A stretch of 64,000 nt of DNA from Thermoplasmatota archaeon (GTDB lineage: Archaea > Thermoplasmatota > Thermoplasmata > Thermoplasmatales > Thermoplasmataceae), in assembly GCA_023488885.1 (NCBI GenBank), contig JAMDDH010000037.1, positions 1 through 64,000 on the forward strand, read 5' to 3'. The stretch's first letter is position 1; each line of letters begins with the position of its first letter. The notes beneath the pieces are model-generated. The model was not told where the DNA came from, searched no databases, and saw nothing but the letters and a program-made list of their open reading frames with translations. The position numbers and the translations under genes were made by a program. Positions 1 to 7,539 of the stretch are shown in pieces.

Positions 1-311
1 TCCTGGCCGTCCTGAAAAAGAGAGGAAAGGGAAAGAAGATGCAGATCATTCTGGACAACGCCAGGTACCATCATGCAAAGTTGCTCAAGCAGTGGCTTGA
101 GGATCAGAAACAGTTCCTGTTTCTTGACTTTCTCCCGCCATACTCCCCAAAACTGAATCCCATAGAGCGGGTATGGAAGCTCCTGAAAAAACTGAGGTTA
201 CATAACCAGTATTTTCCTGACCTGAAGGGAGTTATAAAAGTGGTTGCAAAGCAGTTCCTGCTCTGGTCTGAAGAGAATGGAAGCCTCAAGACACTGTGTC
301 ACATGGAGTGA
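1..311 (+). mobile_element. IS630-type transposase, C-terminal part (cut by window edge)
   Basis: The reading frame is open to the window start, so this is the 3' part of a transposase gene. It carries the end of a DDE integrase-like fold: an aspartate in LDNARYHHA (the second acid of the DDE triad) and a glutamate in PPYSPKLNPIERVWKLLKK (the third). That pattern is characteristic of IS630/Tc1-mariner enzymes, which cut and paste DNA at TA targets. The protein ends normally at a TGA. About 125 nt of AT-rich sequence with no recognisable gene follows before the next gene; the right end of the element should lie there, but I could not identify a terminal inverted repeat because the left end is outside the window. 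Confidence 0.85.
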
Positions 312-436
312 GGGATACATGCGGCGCTACTTATTTCGTTATGTATAATGCGCTGGAATCAATACTTCTGCGTAATCACCACAAGAACGGAGTTATTACA
401 TTTTATCCGGAAGTCACGCAGCTAATTCGATTAAGG

Positions 437-2731
437 CTAATCCTCCTCAATGCCGAGTTCTTCTTTTATCATGGGAATGACAAAAAATGTCTTGTCAATG
501 TTATTGTATTCAAATTCTCTGATCAGGTCTCTCAGCTTCTCCTTCAGGTTAGGGTCCTTTGAAGCTTCCCGCGGGGTTTTTCCTTCCAGGGCAGGAATTT
601 TCTCGTCCAGCCACTTTCGGGAATAATTCATCAAGATCATCTCCTTTTCTAAAGCCTCACGAACTTTTTCATTACTTGGCCATTCAGAATCTTCTTCCGA
701 TGCAGCGGATTCAGGTTCATCCCCCTCATCTTCCAGCGGTTCATCCAAATCAGTTTCCTTATCTTCGGGTTCGGTGAATTTCTCCATCAGGTTCTTAACT
801 ATCTGTTCTCCAAGGACTTCATACAAGAGTGCCTTCAGGGCAGCATATCTTTCCTCTGAAACCGTACTAATTATTAATGTACCGGCATTTATCTCAACGT
901 TCCCGTATATTGTGACACCATCCTTGAATTTTGGATCTTCGGACCCGGGAATAAGTACTTTATTTTCGATCATCAGTTCCTGCTTCCCTTCCCCACGGCT
1001 AGAAGGGGGGCTCCTGCTGATACGCGACCCTGCATCTATCCAGTTGAAGAAAATTTTTCTCTCGTCATCACTCCTCAGGAAGGAATTGTTAGACGAGATC
1101 AATTTTATCGCCATTCGCTCGCTTTTCAACTGAAAAACACCGTTGCAAAACTTAACATCATGCCCTTCGGGAGTAACCAGTCTCTTGTTGCCCCACATTT
1201 TTCTTGATTCAATGAAGGCAAAGATCAGGTTTCGGCTCTCCTCTTTCAAAAATTTCCTCTTTGTCTCACGGTCTCCGGAATCAGTAGAATACCCATGCCT
1301 CTTGAGGTACCTGTCATAGGAGTCATTGAGTATGGTTATGAAACTATGCTTCAGGGAATAGGGGGCGTTAACTACGCCTCCTGCGAACCGGTTGATCACC
1401 CCAAAATCGTACACTCTTACAAACAGGAGTTCATACTTCCTTAAGAGGAGCGAGGAACTCACGTCAGCCACGAATATCTTTTTTCCGGGGTTCAGATACA
1501 GATCCTCGACGGTGTACCCAATCCCTTTCTTGATTGAAATTACGGTGTAGAGATTGAAAACCGATTCTGACCAAGATTGTAATATTCTCACTTCATTTTC
1601 AGTGATATCCTTTCTTTTTTTCACTATGACATCTTCAATAACGCTATTGACCTGACCAGAAGGAATAAAGTCATGGACATACCAGTCCATTAGCAGTTGC
1701 ACTTCATTCTCCATGACAATCATATCACCGAAATCAAAATGTTCGATCCCTTCTTCTCTGCTTTTCTTGTTATGCGGATCGTCAACATATTCCATGATAA
1801 CGTTTCTGAGGTGATCCTCAATGGGATCTATTCTTTTCCTCTCGTCAATCAATGGAAGACAGCAATCCTTGAACTTCTTTCCGCTGTAACATGGGCACGG
1901 TTCGTTCTTTCCAGTCTTCCGGAACATTCTATCGAAATTTTTTCTCAATTCAGCAATTTCTTCTGAGATTTGCGATTCATAGTCCAAGTCTTCCTCCTCC
2001 TCACTCACCAGCGACTGAATGTAAGAGGGTTCGAAAAATGACAGCGGCGGCTGATACATCTCTTTCAGGTGATCACGGCGGTTTTCATCTGCAAATTCCC
2101 TATTCACAAAATCCAAAGTTATAACTTTTTCATCGATCTGTTTCTGGCTGAATGCCTTTTCAATCTCGGGAAGATAGGCAATGGAGTTCATGTCTGTAAG
2201 GCTTGACACTACAATTCCTTTCATCTCCGGGTCTACCGAAGGTCCATTGAGATACTCGACCATTCTGGTTTCTATTCTACTTTTGGAATCAGGGTTAAGA
2301 AAGCTCAGATCTACGAGAGCTTCCAAACATGTCATCCTTTCAATATTATCAAGTTCCGGGTTTAAAGCGATATCCAGAAGGGTTTCCGACCTGCCATCAG
2401 CGCATGATGCCATTACAGAAGAGATGAATCCCTCCACAGGATCCAGATCGTCCATGTGCTTTCTGACTGAGTAGGTAATATCGTCAAGACCTTCTGGTGC
2501 GCCGATCGCGCCTATAAGACAGAAGGCGATCAATGGTGAAATGTTATTCGGGTCTTTTGCCATAGTCTCCCAGTTTTTCTCGTCCCTGAGAAATTCAGAT
2601 AGAATTGGCAAACACTCCTTACCTATGGAAACGACCTTTTTTGCATCTTCCAGCCTGATGTCGAGACCGGAATTGATAACCTTCCTGACAAAACTCCTTA
2701 ATTTCTTCCTTTTTTCTCGATCGCTGCTCAT
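437..2731 (-). CDS. Large SEC-C-motif protein, function unknown
   Basis: A protein of about 764 residues. An N-terminal helical, HEAT-like half (about residues 1-230) is followed by an SEC-C zinc-binding motif, PCPCYSGKKFKDCC, with the four cysteines near residues 279, 281, 290 and 291. A long region without a recognised domain and an acidic linker come next. The C-terminus carries a segment WLDEKIPALEGKTPREA that resembles tails found in SEC-C proteins and in MbcA/ParS-type antitoxin domains. SEC-C motifs bind zinc and usually mediate protein or nucleic-acid contacts, as in SecA. I chose the ATG at 2731 over an upstream TTG at 2755. The gene stands alone and no function can be assigned. Confidence 0.7.
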   Translation of the reverse strand: MSSDREKRKKLRSFVRKVINSGLDIRLEDAKKVVSIGKECLPILSEFLRDEKNWETMAKDPNNISPLIAFCLIGAIGAPEGLDDITYSVRKHMDDLDPVEGFISSVMASCADGRSETLLDIALNPELDNIERMTCLEALVDLSFLNPDSKSRIETRMVEYLNGPSVDPEMKGIVVSSLTDMNSIAYLPEIEKAFSQKQIDEKVITLDFVNREFADENRRDHLKEMYQPPLSFFEPSYIQSLVSEEEEDLDYESQISEEIAELRKNFDRMFRKTGKNEPCPCYSGKKFKDCCLPLIDERKRIDPIEDHLRNVIMEYVDDPHNKKSREEGIEHFDFGDMIVMENEVQLLMDWYVHDFIPSGQVNSVIEDVIVKKRKDITENEVRILQSWSESVFNLYTVISIKKGIGYTVEDLYLNPGKKIFVADVSSSLLLRKYELLFVRVYDFGVINRFAGGVVNAPYSLKHSFITILNDSYDRYLKRHGYSTDSGDRETKRKFLKEESRNLIFAFIESRKMWGNKRLVTPEGHDVKFCNGVFQLKSERMAIKLISSNNSFLRSDDERKIFFNWIDAGSRISRSPPSSRGEGKQELMIENKVLIPGSEDPKFKDGVTIYGNVEINAGTLIISTVSEERYAALKALLYEVLGEQIVKNLMEKFTEPEDKETDLDEPLEDEGDEPESAASEEDSEWPSNEKVREALEKEMILMNYSRKWLDEKIPALEGKTPREASKDPNLKEKLRDLIREFEYNNIDKTFFVIPMIKEELGIEED

Positions 2732-2962
2732 GTGCAGGTAGAAATAAAGATGCAAGGGAATAATCTTTTCATGTACACTGAAAGATGTAAAAATCAGGTT
2801 TCATACATTTTCAGAAATGAGAGGAAACCACAGGTGGCGCAGAGTTTCACGCACTCCAGAACCTTAGATATGCAGGTTCCAAAGGTATGTTACCGGTGGG
2901 AAGGAACGAAGGCTAAAAACAGTCTGAAAAAGACGTACGATGTAAACTCTACCCGAGAGCCC

Positions 2963-3559
2963 TCACATCTCCTTTTCGAAGTCAAGGACTGTGGCAAAAA
3001 TCACTGCGTGGAGATTCTCGTTCCCTGAAAATACCTCAAGTTTCCACACATCCCTCACAGCAGCAATCTTATGCCTGACTTTTGCTATCTCTCTTCCGGA
3101 TCCATCCATCATTCTGTATTTTCTTCTTATTACGTTCCCCTGCGTTGTTATCAGCACCTGTTCGGTTTTTGGATCAACCCATCTGGCCCTCATTCCGCCA
3201 ATCAGGAAACTGCGCTTAAACTGAATTATACCAATATGCTCTCCTGATTCCGGCTCTCTTACATCAAAATTGGAACTCCATGATCCGCCGCCTTTCTTGA
3301 TCTCGAGGGCAGTCTGATTGCTTTCATCATTCACGGTGTAGGTGTAGTTCATCATTCTTCCCGCCCACTTGCCCATATAATTGGATACCAGTGCTCCTCC
3401 AACGTTGGAGCCCCAGTTCAGCCTGACATAACACAGGGGGTTATGGGAGCTATTCATGACGGTGTAGTTCTTTCCAAGTGAGACTATTTTCTTTTTCATC
3501 AGAATCTCCTTGTTTCCTTTCAGGGAGTTGGTGACGTTTTCCAGGGCTTGTTTGGACAT
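2963..3559 (-). CDS. LURP-one/scramblase-like protein
   Basis: The 198-residue product has, after a short leader of about 24 residues, a beta-rich domain with the spacing of the LURP-one-related/phospholipid scramblase (Tubby-C-like) fold. It starts at KKKIVSLGKNYTVMNSSHNP and ends with a hydrophobic helix near FATVLDFEKEM. Family members form a 12-stranded barrel around a central helix; their biochemical role in archaea is not known, though membrane association or lipid binding is often inferred. There is no signal peptide. It is transcribed alone from the minus strand, and the roughly 200 nt between it and the SEC-C gene holds nothing recognisable. Confidence 0.6.
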   Translation of the reverse strand: MSKQALENVTNSLKGNKEILMKKKIVSLGKNYTVMNSSHNPLCYVRLNWGSNVGGALVSNYMGKWAGRMMNYTYTVNDESNQTALEIKKGGGSWSSNFDVREPESGEHIGIIQFKRSFLIGGMRARWVDPKTEQVLITTQGNVIRRKYRMMDGSGREIAKVRHKIAAVRDVWKLEVFSGNENLHAVIFATVLDFEKEM

Positions 3560-3676
3560 ATCAGCATTTACGTCAGACAGAATAAAAACCTTTTCACTGT
3601 GTGTATCAGGTTTTAACAGGCATAAACAAGCCGGAAGAATGAAGAATCACAGGAGAGTGACTGTTCTCTCAAAGAG

Positions 3677-3740
3677 GTGGAAAAATGATGCAATTGGTCA
3701 AAATGCATGAATCCGGAAACAGAACAGATGGGGCTGCCCG
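3677..3740. repeat. Direct repeat copy 1 (putative att site, left)
   Basis: This 64-bp stretch matches 4404-4467 at 62 of 64 positions, with an exact offset of 727 bp. Its last 11 bases (ggggctgcccg) are the same as the 3' acceptor/T-stem end of the tRNA-Pro gene that the second copy overlaps. The rest matches the sequence downstream of the tRNA. It lies in a 290-nt gap with no gene. The arrangement is what integration at a tRNA 3' end leaves behind (attL/attR). Confidence 0.75.
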
Positions 3741-3849
3741 AATACGTGATTTTCTAACCATATTGGGTACTCTGTCCCTTCATTGATGGTTTATGTTAGT
3801 CAACTGAAAGATGCCATTACTGGGATAAGAAGGTAGATCACATCTAGGC

Positions 3850-4092
3850 TTAGGATTCTGAGACGTATCTTTTTGTCCTGGAAGAAGCAAAAGCGGTAAT
3901 AATGAACTTAAGACCGTCTGTTTCTCTGTATATCACGATGATAGCTTTCCCATCTACAATTTTGACTGCTCTCTTCTGGTTAGATTGTGTTTCTTTCGTA
4001 TCTGGATTTCCTATAACAGCTTCTACTATTGTTCTTGAAATTCCTCTTTCCTCCATCCTCCTTTCAGCGTGTTTGGAGTAGATTACGATCAT
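3850..4092 (-). CDS. DUF4258 (RelE-fold-like) small protein, putative toxin
   Basis: An 80-residue protein with the DUF4258 pattern: an N-terminal SKHAERRMEERGISRTIVEAVI helix region followed by beta strands around AVKIVDGKAIIVIYRE. DUF4258 proteins are distant relatives of RelE/HigB-like toxins and are often encoded with a DUF2283 protein. Here the upstream DUF2283 gene overlaps it by 4 bp (ATGA), so the two are probably co-translated. The pair is the only coding content between the two tRNA-Pro-derived repeats, consistent with a plasmid- or virus-borne maintenance module. The toxin activity is inferred and has not been shown for this family as a whole. Confidence 0.7.
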   Translation of the reverse strand: MIVIYSKHAERRMEERGISRTIVEAVIGNPDTKETQSNQKRAVKIVDGKAIIVIYRETDGLKFIITAFASSRTKRYVSES

Positions 4093-4316
4093 TTAACCAC
4101 GGAAACCAGATTTTCAAACTGTCTGGTCAGCAACTCATTAATACTCAATTTAGTACTTGAGAAGTTCAAGATCTCCACTCCTATGAGTTGCCCTTTCTTG
4201 TTTATGTCGATAATGAGCCCTTCATTCACCTCAATAGATTCCTCTATCTTGCCGCCACTTATCTTTATGTAAGCGGCATCAGCCTGGGCATCGTAGTCGA
4301 TGACATATTTTGACAC
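4089..4316 (-). CDS. DUF2283 small protein, putative antitoxin
   Basis: A 75-residue protein with the DUF2283 signature: YDAQADAAYIKISGGKIEES, then a strand ending GLIIDINKKGQLIGVEILNFS. DUF2283 proteins are small beta-rich proteins commonly found as the first gene of two-gene modules with DUF4258 partners, which suggests an antitoxin-like role. It starts with GTG and overlaps its partner by 4 bp at its 3' end. The gene lies on the same strand as the adjacent tRNA-Pro and inside the putative integrated segment. Confidence 0.7.
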   Translation of the reverse strand: MSKYVIDYDAQADAAYIKISGGKIEESIEVNEGLIIDINKKGQLIGVEILNFSSTKLSINELLTRQFENLVSVVK

Positions 4317-4403
4317 AATTCTACATGATTCCTTTGCCTAAAAACAATTTCTAATTTTGTCCGGACAGTCGATAAATCGCTCGGACAATTATATTGCAAG
4401 GAA

Positions 4404-4467
4404 GTGGAAAAATGATGCAATTGGTCAAAATGCATGAATCCGGACATAGAACAGATGGGGCTGCCCG
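4404..4467. repeat. Direct repeat copy 2 (putative att site overlapping tRNA-Pro)
   Basis: This is the partner of the repeat at 3677-3740, with differences at two positions (4445 and 4447). It covers the last 11 bases of the tRNA-Pro gene and 53 bases downstream of the tRNA 3' end. Because the intact tRNA is at this copy, the other copy is likely the displaced end created by integration. Confidence 0.75.
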
Positions 4468-4528
4468 GATTTGGACCGGAGTCTCAGGCTCCCAAAGCCC
4501 GTAGGATACCAAGCTACCCCACAGCCCC
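4456..4528 (-). tRNA. tRNA-Pro (anticodon TGG)
   Basis: On the minus strand the sequence folds as a cloverleaf. The acceptor GGGGCTG pairs with CAGCCCC. The D-arm contains AGCTTGGTA. The anticodon stem CGGGC/GCCTG encloses the loop TTTGGGA, giving anticodon TGG (proline, CCA). The T-arm TCCGG-TCCAAAT-CCGGG follows. The discriminator base is A and no CCA is encoded. No intron is evident. The T-loop reads TCCAAAT instead of the usual TTCRAAT. The 3' end of the gene serves as one of the two repeat ends described separately. Confidence 0.9.
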
Positions 4529-4658
4529 CCGGATTGTAAGAGAGTGTTGACAAAATAAAAATTTAACGGAGCCACTTGCAAGGGACTGAGAACCATCTGA
4601 ATACTTTTACACATGACATTATAAGCTTGACATTTTATCATAATACATGGGTGGAAGC

Positions 4659-5066
4659 TCATAGATACTTGTAAGGAATAAGTTCCATCATCTTCATCTT
4701 CTTCAACTGGTCCCCAACGTCAATTATCACCTTTGTATTTTTGTCATAATCGGTAACAAGTTCTCTGCACATTCCACATGGAGAAACAACCCTGAATTCC
4801 TCGTCAGGATTCTTTGGATGCTGCACGGCGACTATGGTGTCAAATTCAGTTTCACCATCATAGATGGCATTGGCAACGGCTATTGCTTCTGCACAGACAG
4901 CTATTCTACCGACATTTGCGTCAATATGTATGGAGACATATGTTTTCCCGCTTCTCGTTCGCAGTGCTGATCCAATGGAATGCCATCCAGGCTTGAATCT
5001 GGACGCAATCGCATCCTGGGCCATTTGCACGAGTTTTCTGTCGTCATCAGAAATTTCTAGGGTCAT
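4659..5066 (-). CDS. cdd: Cytidine deaminase
   Basis: A 135-residue zinc-dependent deaminase of the small tetrameric CDA type. The zinc and catalytic residues are visible as CAEA (Cys58, catalytic Glu60) and PCGMC (Cys97, Cys100). It would convert cytidine or deoxycytidine to uridine or deoxyuridine in pyrimidine salvage, in the cytoplasm. The length is typical for the family. A blasticidin-S-deaminase-like specificity cannot be excluded from sequence alone, because the two subfamilies share the same motifs. It is a single gene on the minus strand next to tRNA-Pro. Confidence 0.85.
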   Translation of the reverse strand: MTLEISDDDRKLVQMAQDAIASRFKPGWHSIGSALRTRSGKTYVSIHIDANVGRIAVCAEAIAVANAIYDGETEFDTIVAVQHPKNPDEEFRVVSPCGMCRELVTDYDKNTKVIIDVGDQLKKMKMMELIPYKYL

Positions 5067-5311
5067 TCTCTCAATCTTCTGCTGCGAGTATCAGATCAGC
5101 AGAATAACTATATGAAAATGCAGAAATAGTTTTTATGCATTAGACAAGAGACCACAGTGATGAATTCAGCCTTGTCTGAATAAATGATGATCGACGGGCA
5201 GACTGAGTGGTTCTTTCAATTCAACCTTACCTCGAAAAATCCTGAATAAATAGATAATGGCACCTAAAAAATTAATGTGCCAAGCAAAAAATAGCGTAGA
5301 CTATGGAATGA

Positions 5312-5743
5312 TCAGTTATCCTTGGTGTTGTTCTGATTCTCGTGTTCCTGCTCATTTCCTTCTTTGCTTTCTTTCTGGTCATCAGTATTGCTGTTTGAGT
5401 AATTCTGGTTCTCTGCAAGGTGTGCAGACATCACAGTATTGTTGGCTTTGTCAACATGAACAACATACACCATTCCGTTGGGTGCCAGTACGTTTATGTC
5501 AAATACAGCAGTTCCATTTTCAGTGTCGCTTTCAACTTTAAGAATCTTAGCAGTGCCGTTTCCAGCGTAATGGGTATCTACATAGGATAAAGTTACATTT
5601 TCCGCTGCCGTGAGATTACTATTCCCAGCCAGATCTGAAATCGCATTGCCTATCGTCGCGTGTCCGGCCGCTCCAGTAATGGATACTGCGGATGCGAGAG
5701 CCAGGATAGCTATTATGGCTTTTGCGCTCATCAATGATATCAT
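5312..5743 (-). CDS. Secreted PepSY-like protein
   Basis: A 143-residue exported protein. Residues 5-26 form a signal-peptide hydrophobic core ending in small residues (SAVSITGAAGHA). The mature part contains one PepSY-like unit (TAKILKVESDTENGTAVFDINV, then VVHVDKANNTVMSA). The tail is very hydrophilic, rich in Asn, Glu, Gln and Lys. PepSY domains are often protease inhibitors or sensors at the cell surface. A strong ribosome binding site (ggaggt, 5 nt before the ATG) supports the start. It is monocistronic, and the roughly 245 nt between it and cdd holds no recognisable gene. Confidence 0.6.
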   Translation of the reverse strand: MISLMSAKAIIAILALASAVSITGAAGHATIGNAISDLAGNSNLTAAENVTLSYVDTHYAGNGTAKILKVESDTENGTAVFDINVLAPNGMVYVVHVDKANNTVMSAHLAENQNYSNSNTDDQKESKEGNEQEHENQNNTKDN

Positions 5744-5828
5744 ATTTTACCTCCTGACGAGTGAGTTGAAAATTATCTCTAAACGTTTATGGTACAAAGA
5801 CGCGTCGTAAAGGCTTCATGGCTCATAA

Positions 5829-5840
5829 TACATATATATG
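5829..5840 (+). promoter_or_regulatory. TATA box for the hydrogenase-like operon
   Basis: An AT-rich TATA element (catatatatg) lies about 110 nt upstream of the first gene of the operon. With the usual 25-nt spacing it predicts a transcript start near 5860 and a leader of about 80 nt, which is long for this lineage and contains the hairpins described next. Confidence 0.45.
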
Positions 5841-5868
5841 GCAACGCTATCACAGTCTGGTATAAGTT

Positions 5869-5927
5869 GTGGAATGGCGTTTCCACACTAGTATGTTAAC
5901 CGCCAGCGATAGCTGGCTGATGACGCC
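5869..5927 (+). promoter_or_regulatory. Structured 5' leader: two hairpins and a possible pseudoknot
   Basis: Hairpin 1 is GTGGAA (5869-5874) with TTCCAC (5881-5886) and loop TGGCGT. Hairpin 2 is GCCAGC (5902-5907), loop GATA, GCTGGC (5912-5917). The loop bases GGCGT (5876-5880) are complementary to ACGCC (5923-5927), so loop 1 could pair across hairpin 2 into a pseudoknot that ends 15 nt before the start codon. No known riboswitch class is recognised. The folding is by eye only. Confidence 0.4.
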
Positions 5928-5941
5928 TGCTTTCAATAAAG

Positions 5942-6895
5942 GTGGTTGACGTTCAGTACGTAACATTAGTAGAAACAGTGCTCCAGTACTTCTTCGTAGT
6001 ACTTTTTGCTCCGTTATTTGCAGGGATTTTGGCAAGTTTCAAAAGCAAAGTTGAATCAAAGAAGGGACCCAGTATATTTCAGCCTTATTATGATCTGTTC
6101 AAGCTTCTGAGAAAAGAGACACTCCTTCCGGAAGGATCGGGGCTGCTTTTCAAATACATTCCCTATGTTGCATTCGGAGTCTATTCGCTCATTAGCATCA
6201 TCATACCCGTACTGATTCCGCAACCTATCTATTTCACGGCTTCAGCAGATTTCCTTGGCGGTGCCATTCTTTTCTCCACAGCGGCCTTCATGAAAATGGC
6301 TGCTGCCATGAACTCAAACAGCAATTTCTCTGCTCTGGGAACTTCCAGGGCAATATCCTTCAACTTCTTGTCTGAAGGCACCCTGATCACGGTATTCTTT
6401 GCTGTTTCACTCATAACGGCAACCAACAATCCCTATGTAACCAACCACTTCCTTGTAGCAAATCCGCTTCAGAATGTTTCCCTGGACCATATATTTGCTA
6501 CGCTGGCTTTCCTGATGCTTTTCCTTTATGAAACCGGAAAACTGCCACTTGAAAGTTCCGGACTCCAGGAACTGGGAATGATAGAAGAAGGGCTTAATTA
6601 CGAATACAGCGGAAAATTGCTTGCAATAAACAAATGGGGATCATACATCAAGCAGTACCTTCTGGGTTCGGTACTGTTAAATGTATTCCTCCTGCCCTGG
6701 GGTCTGTTCTCAACATATCCTTTATTCTTCCTGGATGTTCCGGTTATGATTCTCAAGTGGTTGCTTCTGATATTCATAGTGATCGCGATAGAAACCACGC
6801 TTGCTAAATTGAGGCTATTCAGGATTCTTGACTACCTGGCAACGGCCTTCACCTTCTCAATATTATTCCTGATTTTCAGCGAGGTGATAGTGTGA
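5942..6895 (+). CDS. Hydrogenase-4/complex I membrane subunit, HyfC/NuoH-like
   Basis: A 317-residue membrane protein with about eight hydrophobic helices, homologous to NuoH/HyfC, the subunit that joins the membrane arm to the peripheral arm of complex I and group-4 hydrogenases. Family marks are the early KGPSIFQPYYDLFKLLRKE loop, and LPLESSGLQELGMIEEG, which corresponds to the acidic quinone-proximal loop. The start is GTG at 5942. It is the first of six genes that overlap or abut, so they are one operon. It acts in the cytoplasmic membrane. Which electron donor or acceptor the complex uses cannot be read from this subunit. Confidence 0.85.
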   Translation: MVDVQYVTLVETVLQYFFVVLFAPLFAGILASFKSKVESKKGPSIFQPYYDLFKLLRKETLLPEGSGLLFKYIPYVAFGVYSLISIIIPVLIPQPIYFTASADFLGGAILFSTAAFMKMAAAMNSNSNFSALGTSRAISFNFLSEGTLITVFFAVSLITATNNPYVTNHFLVANPLQNVSLDHIFATLAFLMLFLYETGKLPLESSGLQELGMIEEGLNYEYSGKLLAINKWGSYIKQYLLGSVLLNVFLLPWGLFSTYPLFFLDVPVMILKWLLLIFIVIAIETTLAKLRLFRILDYLATAFTFSILFLIFSEVIV

Positions 6896-7539
6896 GTTCA
6901 ATTGCAGGCACTCTCGCTTACCCGATTTCAAGCTTTATACTTATCTCGGCATTTTACATGCAGGGACAGGAATTCATCAGGCCAATGATAAGGGGGCAAC
7001 TTATCCAGTCACTTCTCATTGCAGCTGTATCCTTCATTGTTGGATTTTCTGAGAATAATATTGACTTTATTATTCTCGGTATTTTCATAGTGTTTCTCAG
7101 GGGGGCCCTTGTAACTTATTTCCTTGAGAAAGGCGTTCCATCCAAGAAAGTATATTTCTATGAAAAGAAAGTCGACGTGGCCTATCTGCTTCTGGTTGAT
7201 CTTATATTCATCGTAATAGCGGTATTCCTGATCTATTCCATTGTATTCAGTTCCATCTCCATAAAATCACTGATCGGAAATAATGGAATCCTGGTGTTCC
7301 CGCTGACACTTTTCTTCCAGGGACTGTTTCTTATAGCGTCAAGACGCACAACATTTGCCCAGATAATTGGATATGTAGAGGAGGAGAATGCGCTGGTTCT
7401 CTTCGCGCTGTTCCTGCTTCCCATACCAATAATCATAGAGGCGAGCGTGTTCATGGATGTTCTCGCGCTTGTTGTGATTTCCTCCATTGTAGTAATAGAG
7501 AAATCCACGCATGAAAGAGTTGAGGAGCTGATCGGATGA
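6892..7539 (+). CDS. Hydrogenase-4-like membrane subunit, HyfE-like
   Basis: A 215-residue protein with about six to seven hydrophobic segments. Its position between the HyfC-like and HyfF-like genes matches HyfE, a membrane subunit whose C-terminal part is related to NuoK. It starts with GTG and overlaps the preceding gene by 4 bp; its end overlaps the next gene by 4 bp. It probably contributes to the proton- or ion-translocating arm. Sequence identity to characterised HyfE looks low by eye, and the assignment relies partly on gene order. Confidence 0.7.
   Translation: MSSIAGTLAYPISSFILISAFYMQGQEFIRPMIRGQLIQSLLIAAVSFIVGFSENNIDFIILGIFIVFLRGALVTYFLEKGVPSKKVYFYEKKVDVAYLLLVDLIFIVIAVFLIYSIVFSSISIKSLIGNNGILVFPLTLFFQGLFLIASRRTTFAQIIGYVEEENALVLFALFLLPIPIIIEASVFMDVLALVVISSIVVIEKSTHERVEELIG

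Noticed and set aside
3677-4467. Active integrative element
   Set aside because: No integrase or replication gene lies between the repeats; it is at most a remnant or a satellite.
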